DNA from: Bradyrhizobium sp. B124
GTDB taxonomy: Bacteria > Pseudomonadota > Alphaproteobacteria > Rhizobiales > Xanthobacteraceae
NCBI RefSeq assembly: GCF_038967635.1
Contig: NZ_CP152413.1
Location: 558,001-622,000, forward strand
Reading direction: 5' to 3'
Length of the DNA: 64,000 bases
The notes under the pieces were generated by a model. That model ran no database searches and was not told the origin of the DNA. It saw nothing but the letters and a program-made list of their open reading frames with translations. The position numbers and the translations under genes are program-made. Below are positions 18,787 to 26,984 of this stretch, piece after piece. Numbering within the stretch: the first letter of the stretch is position 1; every line of letters starts with the position of its first letter.

Positions 18787-20064
18787 ATGACTGCCGAGAC
18801 GCAACAACGAATCCTTGCTGCCGTAGACGAGGGATTCGATGCGCAGCTTGCGACGACGCAGGCCCTTGTCGCGATCCCCTCGACCCGCGGCGCCGAGGGG
18901 CCGTGCCAGGACATGATCGGCGATCTCCTGCGCCAGCGCGGTTATGAGGTCGACGACTGGCACATCAATCTCGACGAGCTGAAGGATTTGCGCGGCTTCG
19001 GCCCGATCGAGCATGATTTCTCCAAGGCGCGCACGGTGGTCGGCACCTACCGCCCGGCCACCAATGCCGGCAAATCGCTGATCCTGCAGGGCCACTGCGA
19101 CGTGGTGCCGACCGGTCCGCTCGAGATGTGGGAGACGCCGCCGTTCTCGCCCGTCATCAAGGACGGCAGGATGTATGGCCGCGGCGCCTGCGACATGAAG
19201 TCCGGCACCATCGCTGCGCTCTACGCGCTGGATGCGATCAAGCAGGCCGGCCTGAAGCCGACGGCGCGGATTCACTTCCAGTCTGTGATCGAGGAGGAGA
19301 GCACCGGTGTCGGCGCGCTCTCGACTTTGCAGCGCGGCTACCGCGCCGATGCCTGCTTCATCCCGGAGCCGACCAACGGCAAGATGATCCGCTCGCAGGT
19401 CGGCGTGATCTGGTTCCGCCTGAAGGTACGCGGCTTCCCGGTGCATGTGTTCGAGGCCGGCGCCGGCTCGAACGCGATCATGGCGGCGTATCACCTGGTG
19501 CATGCGCTGGAGAAGCTCGAGATCGCCTGGAACGAGCGCGCCAAGGCCGATCGTCATTTCAAGAACGTCAATCATCCGATCAACTTCAATCCGGGCATCA
19601 TCAAGGGCGGTGACTGGGCCTCCAGCGTGCCAGCCTGGTGCGATGTCGACTGCCGCATCGCGGTGCTGCCGGGCTGGTCGATCGCCGAGTGCCAGAAGGA
19701 GATTCTGGCCTGCGTGTCGGCCGCGGCGCGCGATCACCGCTTCCTCTCCAACAATCCGCCGCAGGTGGAATGGTCGGGATTCCTGTCGGAAGGCTACGAA
19801 CTGGTGAACTCCGAAGCGCCGGAAGCGGCCTTCGCCATGGCGCATCAGGCGGTCTATGGCGGGGCGGTGGAAGACCGCGCCTTCACCGCGCTGACCGACA
19901 CGCGCTTCTACGGCCTGAACTACGACATCCCGAGCCTCTGCTTCGGCGCCAGTGGCGCGGCGATGCACGGCTTCAACGAATACGTCGAATTGGACTCGCT
20001 GCGGAAGTCAACCAAGGCCATCGCGCTGTTCATCGCGGAATGGTGCGGAGTGGAGAAGGCGTAG
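18787..20064 (+). CDS. M20 family ArgE/DapE-type deacylase
   Basis: 425 residues of full length. LILQGHCDVVPTGPLEMWET has the first metal ligand and catalytic Asp, YGRGACDMKSGTIAALYALD the bridging Asp, and QSVIEEESTGVGAL the general-base Glu with its metal neighbour. A dimerisation lid domain follows (about 190-310), and the last His is in SGAAMHGFNEYVEL. Such enzymes hydrolyse N-acyl amino acids or peptides in the cytosol; substrate unknown. GGAGC lies 6 bases before the ATG. It follows the PPOX-like gene by 55 bases in the same direction and may belong to its transcript. Confidence 0.93.
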   Translation: MTAETQQRILAAVDEGFDAQLATTQALVAIPSTRGAEGPCQDMIGDLLRQRGYEVDDWHINLDELKDLRGFGPIEHDFSKARTVVGTYRPATNAGKSLILQGHCDVVPTGPLEMWETPPFSPVIKDGRMYGRGACDMKSGTIAALYALDAIKQAGLKPTARIHFQSVIEEESTGVGALSTLQRGYRADACFIPEPTNGKMIRSQVGVIWFRLKVRGFPVHVFEAGAGSNAIMAAYHLVHALEKLEIAWNERAKADRHFKNVNHPINFNPGIIKGGDWASSVPAWCDVDCRIAVLPGWSIAECQKEILACVSAAARDHRFLSNNPPQVEWSGFLSEGYELVNSEAPEAAFAMAHQAVYGGAVEDRAFTALTDTRFYGLNYDIPSLCFGASGAAMHGFNEYVELDSLRKSTKAIALFIAEWCGVEKA

Positions 20065-20074
20065 GTAGCCTCTC

Positions 20075-20158
20075 CGTCATTGCGAGGAGCGAAGCGACGA
20101 AGCAATCCATTTCGCGGCAAGCGGTGACATGGATTGCTTCGCTTCGCTCGCAATGACG
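20075..20158. repeat. Palindromic intergenic repeat, family A, copy 2
   Basis: Arms CGTCATTGCGAGGAGCGAAG... and ...CTTCGCTCGCAATGACG, almost identical to 613-698. Sits between the convergent M20 deacylase and BtuF-like genes. Confidence 0.87.
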
Positions 20159-20169
20159 GCGCAGTTGTC

Positions 20170-20958
20170 CTATGCGCGCCCCGCCCATAACGCCTTGACG
20201 ATCGCATCGAGCCCGTCGGTCAGTGCGGCGGGGCCGGGCTGCAGGATAATCGGCGACTTGATCTCGACGATGCGGTTGTCGCGCACCGCTGGGATGTCGC
20301 TCCAGCCACAGCGCTTGCGGATGCGGTCGGGCACGACCCTCTTGCCGCACCAGGAGGCCAGGATGACGTCGGGCATCGCCGCGCGCACGGCGTCGGGCGT
20401 GACGATGCGATCCTTGGCCGCCTGGTGCACCCGCAGATGCGGCAGCGCGTCCTCGCCGCCGGCTATCTCGATCAGTTCGGACACCCAGCCGATGCCGCTG
20501 ATCAGCGGATCGTCCCATTCCTCGAAATAGACCTTCGGCCGCGGCGCCGGGCGCGGCGCTGCTGCGATTGCGGCCAGCCGTTGTTCGAGGCCTTGCGCGA
20601 GCTGCCCGGCGCGATCGGCGGCGCCGACCATCGCGCCCAAGGTGCGGATCATCGCGAGGATGCCGGCGACATCGCGCTGGTTGAAGACGTGGACGGCGAC
20701 ACCGGCGCGCACGAGATCGGCGACGATGTCGGCCTGCAGATCGGAGAAGGCGAGCACCAGATCGGGGTCGAGCGCCAAAATCTTGGGAATGTCGGCGGAG
20801 ATGAACGCCGACACGCGCGGCTTCTCGCGGCGGACCTGCGGCGGTCGCACCGCGTAGCCGGAGACGCCGACGATGCGGTCCTGCTCGCCCAGCAGATACA
20901 GCGTCTCGACCGTCTCTTCGGTCAGGCAGACGATCCGGCGGGGAGGGAAGTCGCGCAT
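20170..20958 (-). CDS. BtuF-like substrate-binding protein without signal peptide
   Basis: 262 residues of the helical-backbone (class III) binding-protein family used for cobalamin and siderophores. RIVCLTEETVETLYLLGEQD, DPDLVLAFSDLQADIVADL and VYFEEWDDPLISGIGWVSEL fit the BtuF pattern. The chain begins directly at the first strand (MRDFPPRRIVCL) with no signal peptide, so it should stay in the cytosol. No permease or ATPase gene is adjacent. Similar cytosolic proteins occur widely and are of unknown role, possibly corrinoid binding. Divergent from the thioesterase gene. Confidence 0.85.
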   Translation of the reverse strand: MRDFPPRRIVCLTEETVETLYLLGEQDRIVGVSGYAVRPPQVRREKPRVSAFISADIPKILALDPDLVLAFSDLQADIVADLVRAGVAVHVFNQRDVAGILAMIRTLGAMVGAADRAGQLAQGLEQRLAAIAAAPRPAPRPKVYFEEWDDPLISGIGWVSELIEIAGGEDALPHLRVHQAAKDRIVTPDAVRAAMPDVILASWCGKRVVPDRIRKRCGWSDIPAVRDNRIVEIKSPIILQPGPAALTDGLDAIVKALWAGRA

Positions 20959-21143
20959 CGCGGACGGTATGCAGACTCGCCAAGGATTGTCACGGCGGCC
21001 ATGACGTCATCCGCACCATTACCTCGGAGGTCATTGCCGGGCCTGATCAGGCATTCCATCATGCCGGCACGAACATCGAAGAAGGCCGAAGGCGCGGGGG
21101 CTGCTCGCGCATCAACGCCGCAAGAACAAGCCAGGGAGTGCCC

Positions 21144-21542
21144 ATGACGCCGCTCGAAAAGATACAGTCGATGAAGATGCCGTTTGCGGAACTGAAGGGC
21201 GTCACCTTCACCGAGGCCGGCCCGGATCGCGTGGTTGCGAAAATGCTGGTGCGGCCGGACCTCTGTACCCTCCGCAACACCATCCACGGCGGCGCGGTGA
21301 TGGCCTTCGCCGACTCGGTCGGCGCCGCCGCCACCGTGATCAACCTGCCTGAGGACGCCAAGGGCACCACGACGCTGGAGAGCAAGACCAACTTCGTCGG
21401 CGGGGCGAAGGAGGGGACCACCGTGATCGCGACGGCGACCCCGGTTCACCGCGGCCGGCGGACCCAGGTCTGGCAGACCAGGCTGGAGACTGAAGACGGC
21501 AAGCTGGTCGCGGTGGTTACGCAAACGCAGCTGGTATTGTGA
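21144..21542 (+). CDS. PaaI-type hotdog thioesterase
   Basis: 132 residues. ATG at 21144 has AGGGA six bases upstream; a GTG at 21138 is too close to it. The single hotdog domain shows CTLRNTIHGGAVMAFADSVG, the long central helix with the HGG turn of PaaI-like enzymes, then TTLESKTNFVGGAKEGTTVI and GRRTQVWQTRLETEDGKLVA. Such enzymes hydrolyse acyl-CoA thioesters, often aromatic ones, as tetramers in the cytosol. A perfect hairpin follows the stop. No pathway partner is adjacent. Confidence 0.9.
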   Translation: MTPLEKIQSMKMPFAELKGVTFTEAGPDRVVAKMLVRPDLCTLRNTIHGGAVMAFADSVGAAATVINLPEDAKGTTTLESKTNFVGGAKEGTTVIATATPVHRGRRTQVWQTRLETEDGKLVAVVTQTQLVL

Positions 21543-21548
21543 TGAGGC

Positions 21549-21576
21549 AATGATGTGATTTACCGATCACATCATT
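21549..21576 (+). terminator. Hairpin after the thioesterase gene
   Basis: AATGATGTGAT and ATCACATCATT form a perfect 11-bp stem around TTACCG, starting 7 bases past the stop codon. Only three T follow in a row, so it may be a weak terminator or a transcript-stabilising hairpin. The stem and flanks are AT-rich compared with the rest of the window. Confidence 0.6.
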
Positions 21577-21600
21577 GTTTACTTAAATGAATCTAGACAC

Positions 21601-21629
21601 TTGAATTATATGGTGCGTTGCACAATATA
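21601..21629 (+). promoter_or_regulatory. Candidate sigma-70-type promoter with internal palindrome for the GNAT gene
   Basis: TTGAAT (21601-21606) and CAATAT/AATATA (21623-21629) are spaced 16-17 bases, a good housekeeping promoter. Between and over them runs ATATgGTGC-GTT-GCACaATAT (21608-21628), a 9-base-arm inverted repeat with one mismatch, placed where a repressor would block polymerase. The start codon is 54 bases further on. Confidence 0.55.
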
Positions 21630-21682
21630 GGGACTGCTAGGGACTCAACGCCTCCTCGAGGGCTACCAAGAGGAGTTATGAA

Positions 21683-22306
21683 ATGAACTATGATTCCATC
21701 CGTCCGACGTCCGCCAAGGGCACCGTGCGGACGTTGAGCCAGCAGGAGGAGCTTCCTCTGCTGCGCGATCACCTGTTGCGACTGGACCGTACCAGCCGCC
21801 ATGATCGTTTTCATGGCTTCATCGACGACAGTTTCATCCGCCGCTATGCCGAGCGTTGCGCCAACGACGGCACGGTCATCATCGCCTATTTCGAGGATGG
21901 CGTGGTCCGCGGCGCGGCCGAACTGCATCCGCCGGAGCAGTCACCGGATGTGCAGCCGGAAATCGCCTTCAGTGTGGAGCGGTCGGTGCGGCGCAAGGGC
22001 GTCGGCAGCACCCTGTTCCGCAAGCTGATCGCCGAGGCGCATGCCAATGGCTACAGCAGCCTGCGCATCACCACGGGCGCGCAGAACGACGCGATGCGTG
22101 CGCTCGCCACCAAGTTCGGTGCGCAGCTGACCTTCCGTCACGGTGAATCCACCGGCAGCATCGATCTGACCGAGCGGAACCAGCCTGAACCGGCGCCGGC
22201 CGCTGCACCGGTTACGCCGGTCGAGGCCGCGCGCGCGATCGTCGACATGAACCGCGCCTATTGGCGAATGGTGATGCAGATGTCCGGCTGGGGCCGGGCC
22301 GCCTGA
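21683..22306 (+). CDS. GNAT family N-acetyltransferase
   Basis: 207 residues. Acetyl-CoA-binding motif A is EIAFSVERSVRRKGVGSTLF (about 93-112, with R-R-K-G-V-G) and motif B SLRITTGAQNDAMRALATKF follows. The N-terminal 60 residues (LRDHLLRLDRTSRHDRFHGF) and a Pro/Ala-rich C-terminal tail with a final helix (about 170-207) are extra. AAGAGGAG lies about 7 bases before the ATG. The strong terminator at 22385-22420 closes the unit. Substrate, small molecule or protein, is unknown. Expression is probably controlled through the palindrome in its promoter. Confidence 0.9.
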   Translation: MNYDSIRPTSAKGTVRTLSQQEELPLLRDHLLRLDRTSRHDRFHGFIDDSFIRRYAERCANDGTVIIAYFEDGVVRGAAELHPPEQSPDVQPEIAFSVERSVRRKGVGSTLFRKLIAEAHANGYSSLRITTGAQNDAMRALATKFGAQLTFRHGESTGSIDLTERNQPEPAPAAAPVTPVEAARAIVDMNRAYWRMVMQMSGWGRAA

Positions 22307-22311
22307 GCCGA

Positions 22312-22376
22312 TAGCGTTTCCAAGCGAAGTGGACACGGGTTCGCGTGGAGGGAACGCGTCCAATAAGAATCTCAGA
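22312..22376. repeat. Palindromic repeat, family E, box 1 only
   Basis: Starts just past the GNAT stop codon (TAGCGTTTCCAAGCGAAGTG...) and ends in GAACGCGTCCAATAAGAATC. Compared with copies at 16294 and 31723 the second hairpin is missing and is replaced by the terminator of the GNAT gene. Confidence 0.75.
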
Positions 22377-22384
22377 TCAAACGT

Positions 22385-22420
22385 AAAAAGGGCAATCCGT
22401 TCAGCGGATTGCCCTTTTTC
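22385..22420 (+). terminator. Rho-independent terminator of the GNAT gene
   Basis: AAAAAGGGCAATCCG, a five-base loop, then CGGATTGCCCTTTTTC. The stem is long and perfect and flanked by A and T tracts, so it should also stop transcripts on the minus strand coming from 22444-22752. Convergent genes therefore share it. Confidence 0.93.
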
Positions 22421-22443
22421 TTTGAGTAACCGGATGTTGTATT

Positions 22444-22752
22444 TCAGGTGCCGGTGCGCTTGGCGGGCGCGAGACGGCGGACCACGCGGCGCTCGACCAC
22501 GACGGAGCGCTGCGCGCCCTGTTCGCCGGCGATCACGCGGGTTGCCGTGCCGGTGCGGGCGCTGACGCGCGCGGTCTTCTTCACCTCGGCCAGCACCTCT
22601 TCATAGGGCAGCCCCATCAGCGACGACGCGATCTCGGCCTGGGCCTCCACGTCATCGGTGATGCCGATGGCGGCGAAGATTGCCTCCTCCAGCGTCGGCG
22701 GATCATGCCGCACGCGCCGGGTGCCATACTTGGTGTTCCAGTCTCCGCTCAT
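22444..22752 (-). CDS. Conserved hypothetical protein
   Basis: 102 residues from ATG 22752 (GATGAGGCGG upstream); the frame to 22809 adds an unlikely leader. Family not recognised. MSGDWNTKYGTRRVRHDPPT is a distinctive opening, then an acidic helical part (LEEAIFAAIGITDDVEAQAE, LMGLPYEEVLAEVKKTA) and a strongly basic tail rich in Arg (VVVERRVVRRLAPAKR) that could bind nucleic acid. Cytosolic, no membrane segment. Terminated with the shared hairpin at 22385-22420. Confidence 0.8.
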   Translation of the reverse strand: MSGDWNTKYGTRRVRHDPPTLEEAIFAAIGITDDVEAQAEIASSLMGLPYEEVLAEVKKTARVSARTGTATRVIAGEQGAQRSVVVERRVVRRLAPAKRTGT

Positions 22753-22841
22753 CGCCGCCTCATCTTTGAATCGCGGGAGATACGTAAGGTCCCCAATGTT
22801 GCATTGCAATATGAATATGAGATGGCAATCCAGCCATGCAG

Positions 22842-23141
22842 CTAGAGTCTCTCAATCTTGTGAGCGTCATAAAGTTCGATGGTGGTCGCCGCGGCCGCAA
22901 GGGATTGCAGGGACCGGACGAAATCGCGTGAGGCGGGGACCGAAAAATGCGCCGCCAGCGCGGCGCGGTCGGCCCATTGCTCGAAAAATACCAGCCTGAG
23001 CGGATTCTCGCAGTCGACCTGGACCGAATGCGAGATGCAGCCGGGCTCGGTGCGCGAGCGATGGACATGTTCGAGGCTCAACCGCCGCACCTCGTCGAAC
23101 GAGTCGAGGCGGGCGGTGACGCTGCCGGTGACGACAATCAT
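22842..23141 (-). CDS. Antibiotic biosynthesis monooxygenase (ABM) domain protein
   Basis: 99 residues, the size of a single ferredoxin-like ABM domain that works as a dimer. MIVVTGSVTARLDSFDEVRR, EPGCISHSVQVDCENPLRLV and FFEQWADRAALAAHFSVPAS are typical of the YgiN-like branch, whose members are quinol monooxygenases or simple cytosolic binding proteins. GGGGGAG precedes ATG 23141. It lies 16 bases after the DUF2161 gene stop in the same direction, so the two are probably co-transcribed. Confidence 0.88.
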   Translation of the reverse strand: MIVVTGSVTARLDSFDEVRRLSLEHVHRSRTEPGCISHSVQVDCENPLRLVFFEQWADRAALAAHFSVPASRDFVRSLQSLAAAATTIELYDAHKIERL

Positions 23142-23157
23142 GATCTCCCCCAGTCCG

Positions 23158-23886
23158 TTACGGGGCGGCTTCCGCCCCTGACGCATTGATCGGTTGCTGC
23201 GGCCAGCGCTTCAGCGCGGCACGGCCGGCATCGGTCAACACATAGATGCCGCGCTCCGCGCGATCGAACCAGCCGTAGACATTATGCTGCAGGATCTTGC
23301 CGGCGTCGGGAATCTCGGCGCGGAGGTCGCGCACCCGCCGGGGCCCATCGGACAGCGCACAGGCGCAGGCCAGCGCCTGCTGCCGGTAGGCGGTCATGAT
23401 CGGCGCGCGCGTCGATCCGCCCGTGGCTGGATCGCCCTTGCGCTTCCGGTGCTCGGAGATCAGGCGCGAGCGCTTCTTCGGATTGCGGCGCGGTGCCACA
23501 GTCGGCGGCGGCACCAGCACCTCGACGTCGCCGCGGTCGGTGACGCCGAGCATGCCGAAGCCGAGCCGCCGGCACAGATTGCGATACCGCGCGTCGCTCT
23601 CGCGGCCCTTGCCGCGGGCCGAAACCTTGGCCGCGATCCACACCTCGTCGGCGGCGCCGGCGCGATCGACCGCCTGCAGGATCAGTTCGAGATTGAAGGC
23701 GAGCTTCAACTCACCGACCACGACGACAGGTGGATCGCCGCCGCTCAGCGCCACGAGGTCGCAGCCGCCGATCTCGCCCTTCACCGTGAAGCCGAGCTTT
23801 TCGAGGAAGTGTTTGACGGGCAGATAAAGCGCGGTTTCCAACAGGCAGGCTCCTGCGGCATCCGGCCGCGACTCAGGCGCCAGCAT
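23158..23886 (-). CDS. DUF2161 family protein (PD-(D/E)XK-like)
   Basis: 242 residues from ATG 23886 (a TTG start at 23928 is possible). ETALYLPVKHFLEKLGFTVK, GEIGGCDLVALSGGDPPVVV, VGELKLAFNLELILQAVDRA form a D...ExK pattern as in PD-(D/E)XK nucleases; the family is sometimes annotated as a phosphodiesterase. The C-terminal half has a basic linker (APRRNPKKRSRLISEHRKRK) and a winged-helix-like part (QALACACALSDGPRRVRDLR...). Activity is not proven. First gene of a pair with the ABM gene. No restriction or defence partner nearby. Confidence 0.82.
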   Translation of the reverse strand: MLAPESRPDAAGACLLETALYLPVKHFLEKLGFTVKGEIGGCDLVALSGGDPPVVVVGELKLAFNLELILQAVDRAGAADEVWIAAKVSARGKGRESDARYRNLCRRLGFGMLGVTDRGDVEVLVPPPTVAPRRNPKKRSRLISEHRKRKGDPATGGSTRAPIMTAYRQQALACACALSDGPRRVRDLRAEIPDAGKILQHNVYGWFDRAERGIYVLTDAGRAALKRWPQQPINASGAEAAP

Positions 23887-23977
23887 AGCGCGGAATTGCA
23901 CCCACTGAGGCGGATGGAATTTGCCCAAAGCGCAGCCAGGCGGCTATTATTGGGCCGGGACAGGGCGCGACCATTAC

Positions 23978-24322
23978 ATGATCCGGAACGGCCTCTATCA
24001 CATCACCGTCGAATTTCTCGATGGAGTCTCTGGCGGCAACCAGGGCGTCATGGTGCTGCGCGACGGCCAGATGCGCGGCGGTGACTCGTTCTTCTTCGCC
24101 CATGGCAGCTACACCGCGGCCGACGGCAAGTGGAAGGGCGAGGTCACCAACGAGGAGCATTCGCCGACCTATGGCGAGCGCCCGGTGTGGGAACGCAAGG
24201 TGGTCACCATCGGTTTTACCGGCACCTACACCGACGAGACCGCCGAGGGCAACGGCATGGCGCTGGCCGGCAAGCAGAGCATCCGCTTCAGGTCGAAGCT
24301 GCGGCTGTTGGTTGCTGACTAA
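23978..24322 (+). CDS. GrlR-like regulatory protein, single domain
   Basis: 114 residues from ATG 23978; the frame upstream reads into the divergent DUF2161 promoter. The beta-rich, lipocalin-like chain (MIRNGLYHITVEFLDGVSGG, QGVMVLRDGQMRGGDSFFFA, YTAADGKWKGEVTNEEHSPT) resembles GrlR, which in enteropathogenic E. coli binds and silences the activator GrlA. Nothing like GrlA or a type III secretion system is in the window, so the partner is unknown. About half of its residues recur in the second domain of the protein at 29475-30179. Its stop overlaps the stop of the convergent SDR gene by four bases. Confidence 0.75.
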   Translation: MIRNGLYHITVEFLDGVSGGNQGVMVLRDGQMRGGDSFFFAHGSYTAADGKWKGEVTNEEHSPTYGERPVWERKVVTIGFTGTYTDETAEGNGMALAGKQSIRFRSKLRLLVAD

Positions 24323-24999
24323 ACCCGCCCATTCACCGGCAGCAACGCGCCGGTGACGGCGCTTGCGGCGTCGCTGGCGAGGAACAGGATCACGTCGGCG
24401 AGTTCCTTTGGCGTCACCCATTTCGAAATGTCGGCCTTCGGCATCGCGGCGCGATTGGCGGCGGTGTCGATGATCGAGGGCAGCACGGCATTGACCGTGA
24501 CCTTGCCCTTGAGTTCGGCGGCGAGCGACTCGGTGAGGCGGTGCACGCCGGCCTTTGACGCAGCGTAGGGGCCCATCCCGGACGCCGCCTGCAGTGCGCC
24601 GAGCGCACCGATATTGATGATGCGTCCGGCGCCGGATTTGGTGAGATGCGGGATCGCCGCATGCGACGTATTGAAGGCGGTCATCACGTTCATCGCGTAC
24701 ATGCGCTGCCAGGTCGCGGGATCGCCGTCGCTCACCGCCTCGAAGGTAAAGCCGCCTGCGATATTGATCAGCCCGTCGAGCCGGCCGAAATGCGCCGCCG
24801 CCTTGTCGATCGCAGCCGTCGCCTGCGCGGTGTCGGTGAGGTCGACGCCGCCGAGTTCGATACGATCGGCCGTCGCGGCAAGCTGCGAGGCCGCATGATC
24901 GATGCCGGCAACGCGCGCGCCGCGCGCCAGGGCTTCTTCGGCGACCACCTTGCCAAGCGCGCCGAGCGCGCCGGTGATGACGATGGCTTTTCCGTTCAT
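24319..24999 (-). CDS. Short-chain dehydrogenase/reductase
   Basis: 226 residues, classical SDR. Nucleotide loop AIVITGALGALGKVVAEEAL (a TGxxGxxG variant), NIAGG in the NNAG position, the catalytic Ser region IINIGALGALQAASGMG and active-site YAASKAGVHRLTESL (Tyr and Lys). C-terminus VTGALLPVNGRV. Oxidises or reduces an unknown alcohol/carbonyl in the cytosol. GGAGA precedes the ATG. Convergent overlap (bases 24319-24322) with the GrlR-like gene. Confidence 0.92.
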   Translation of the reverse strand: MNGKAIVITGALGALGKVVAEEALARGARVAGIDHAASQLAATADRIELGGVDLTDTAQATAAIDKAAAHFGRLDGLINIAGGFTFEAVSDGDPATWQRMYAMNVMTAFNTSHAAIPHLTKSGAGRIINIGALGALQAASGMGPYAASKAGVHRLTESLAAELKGKVTVNAVLPSIIDTAANRAAMPKADISKWVTPKELADVILFLASDAASAVTGALLPVNGRV

Positions 25000-25123
25000 G
25001 GCGGTCTCCGTATCAGCAACAGGTTGCTACCCACTATGATCAGGCGGATTTCATTTGCAATGCCGCCAATTTCGTCTCCTACTGCGCGCATTAATCAATT
25101 TATTCGCCTCAAGGATGTTTGCG

Positions 25124-25813
25124 ATGCCGACACCAAGGCCGTGCGAAACCCATCTCGAACTCGTCAAGTTCGGACATCGGCTGCCGCACTTCGCGGAAGC
25201 GCTCAGACATCAGCGCAAGATCAAGGTGGTGGCGCTCGGATCGTCGTCGACGGCGGGCGCAGACAACATCCTGCCATACCCGCCGCGGCTCGAAATGCTG
25301 CTGCGGCAACGCTTCTTCGGCCGGATGATCGATGTGATCAACCGCGGGATCGGCGGCCAGGAGGCGCCGGAGGAATATTCGCGCATCGAGTCCGACGTCA
25401 CGACCGAGGCGCCGGTGCTGGTGATCTGGCAGGTCGGCACCAACGCCGTCTACAAGAGCTACAATCCGGCCGAGGTGCGCGCCACGCTGGAGGCCGGGCT
25501 CGACGTGCTCGCCGCGCAGCCGCTCGACGTGGTCGTGATGGATTCCCAGTACACGCAGGCGATCGTGGGAACGGACGCTGCGCTCAATCTCGCCAATGTG
25601 ATCATGCCGATGATCGCGGAAGTCACGTCAAGCAAGGGCGTCAACCTGTTCAGTCGGTTCGCGCTGATGAAGCGTTGGGCCGATGCCGGGATTCCGCTTG
25701 GCGAGCTCGACGATGGCGGCCAACTTCACACCAGCGAATGGGCGACCAATTGCGTGACCCAGTCGCTGTTCGGCGCGGTCGACGAGGCTTTGAAGCCGGA
25801 GGCGATCACGTAG
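25124..25813 (+). CDS. SGNH/GDSL-type esterase
   Basis: 230 residues from ATG 25124, preceded at good distance by AAGGA; the ATG at 25115 overlaps that site. Blocks in order: VVALGSSSTAGADNILPYPP (Ser nucleophile in the GSSST variant of GDS), INRGIGGQE (Gly block), IWQVGTNAV (GxN block) and DDGGQLHTSEW (Asp and His of block V). These enzymes hydrolyse esters such as acylated sugars or lipids. I see no signal peptide, so it should act in the cytosol. Divergent from the SDR gene with an ordinary 124-base gap. Confidence 0.88.
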   Translation: MPTPRPCETHLELVKFGHRLPHFAEALRHQRKIKVVALGSSSTAGADNILPYPPRLEMLLRQRFFGRMIDVINRGIGGQEAPEEYSRIESDVTTEAPVLVIWQVGTNAVYKSYNPAEVRATLEAGLDVLAAQPLDVVVMDSQYTQAIVGTDAALNLANVIMPMIAEVTSSKGVNLFSRFALMKRWADAGIPLGELDDGGQLHTSEWATNCVTQSLFGAVDEALKPEAIT

Positions 25814-25933
25814 CGCTGACTACGTAAGACTACGGAGGTGGGCCGGTTGGATAAAATTTGCGGCACTTCCGTAAGTCGTTTTCAGAATCCTTTCCTTAGA
25901 AGCGGAACTCCAGCCAAGGTAGGGGTTATTCGA

Positions 25934-26140
25934 ATGGGAAATCTTCCGGATCACGGTTTACCGCTCGTTCAGCTTAAGGAGCAGCGGCGCGATCTCGTGG
26001 TGGCGCTGCAAAACCGCAACGGACCGGTGGGCAGCTGGGAATTGATGCAGATCGCGGCGATCCAGCAGGCGATCTCGGCGTTCGAGGATGTGATTGCCGA
26101 CCTCGATGCGGAGCTTGAGCTCGAGGCCGCGGCGGCCTGA
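25934..26140 (+). CDS. Small conserved hypothetical protein
   Basis: 68 residues from ATG 25934 (GTAGGGGTT upstream). Family not recognised. MGNLPDHGLPLVQLKEQRRD leads to two predicted helices (DLVVALQNRNGPVGSWELMQ and AISAFEDVIADLDAELELEA), the last strongly acidic and compatible with a short coiled coil. Cytosolic. A G/C-biased third codon position supports it. It stands alone, followed by a family E repeat. Confidence 0.7.
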   Translation: MGNLPDHGLPLVQLKEQRRDLVVALQNRNGPVGSWELMQIAAIQQAISAFEDVIADLDAELELEAAAA

Positions 26141-26157
26141 GCTTTTTTCAGTTTGGC

Positions 26158-26200
26158 TGCGTTTTCTTCACGCGAACCGGTGTCCACTCGATAACGCTCT
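26158..26200. repeat. Palindromic repeat, family E, box 1 in reverse orientation
   Basis: TGCGTTTTCTTCACGCGAAC...TCGATAACGCT is the reverse complement of box 1 seen at 31723. The second hairpin is absent. Lies between convergent genes. Confidence 0.8.
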
Positions 26201-26212
26201 CGCGTAAATTGA

Positions 26213-26956
26213 TCAGGCCTGCAAATAGCGGCCTTCAAGCGCCTTGCGCTCGGCCTGGCCGAGCCCGAGGCCTTCGCGGAAATAGCCGTCGAGGCCGCCA
26301 TAGTCGGCATCGATCGCCTCGAACGCCGCCTCCAGAAACGCCGCGCGTACGGTGCCGAGCACCTGCTTGACGTCATCGGGCAGCTCGGTGCTGTGGGCCG
26401 GGTCGCGCTTGTAGAACTGGTTGGTCAGGAGATAGTCGTCCGCGATCACCTGATCGGACACGCCGAGCGCGTGCAGGATCAGCGCGCAGGCAAAGCCGGT
26501 GCGATCCTTGCCGGCGGTGCAGTGGATCACCAGCGGGGCGCGGTCCTCGAGCAGATGGGCGAACAGCGTGCGATAGCGCGGCGTGTTGTCCTGCACATAG
26601 CCGCGGTAGGAACCCCGCATCACATCGATCGCGTCGGCTTCCAGGAGCTGACGTTGGCTGGCGATCGCGCGCAGCGAAGCAACCACCGTCGGCTCGACCG
26701 GAAGCGAATGCACGGTGACATCAGTCATGCTGCACAGCGCCTCGGCGCGCTCGGCGACGCCGCGGAAATCGAATGCGCTCTTGACGCCGAGGCCGCGCAC
26801 CACGGTGACGTCGTGCTCGGTGAGATGCGCCAGATGGTTGGAGCGGAAGATCTGCCGCCAGCGCACCGTCCGGCCGTCACGCGTCTGGTAGCCGCCAAGG
26901 TCGCGAAAATTGCTGGCGCCGGCGAGGTTGAGGTGACGGGCAGGGACTTCTGACAT
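26213..26956 (-). CDS. Tyrosine/serine protein phosphatase (Y_phosphatase3 type)
   Basis: 247 residues from ATG 26956; the longer frame to 27121 runs through a 15-base tandem repeat and is rejected. LAGASNFRDLGGYQTRDGRT and RQIFRSNHLAHLTEHDV are the conserved N-terminal elements, and the P-loop is VIHCTAGKDRTGFACALIL (Cys-x5-Arg). Members dephosphorylate phosphotyrosine or phosphoinositides; the bacterial targets are mostly unknown. No signal peptide, so cytosolic. No strong Shine-Dalgarno visible. Not linked to a kinase gene here. Confidence 0.9.
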   Translation of the reverse strand: MSEVPARHLNLAGASNFRDLGGYQTRDGRTVRWRQIFRSNHLAHLTEHDVTVVRGLGVKSAFDFRGVAERAEALCSMTDVTVHSLPVEPTVVASLRAIASQRQLLEADAIDVMRGSYRGYVQDNTPRYRTLFAHLLEDRAPLVIHCTAGKDRTGFACALILHALGVSDQVIADDYLLTNQFYKRDPAHSTELPDDVKQVLGTVRAAFLEAAFEAIDADYGGLDGYFREGLGLGQAERKALEGRYLQA

Positions 26957-26984
26957 CGGGCGGGCCTGTTGCAGCTGATGAGCT

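Noticed and set aside
22842..23928. Idea that the DUF2161 PD-(D/E)XK-like gene is part of a defence system
   Set aside because: Its only close partner is an ABM-domain gene and it is a common chromosomal family in alphaproteobacteria; no methylase, helicase or toxin gene is near.
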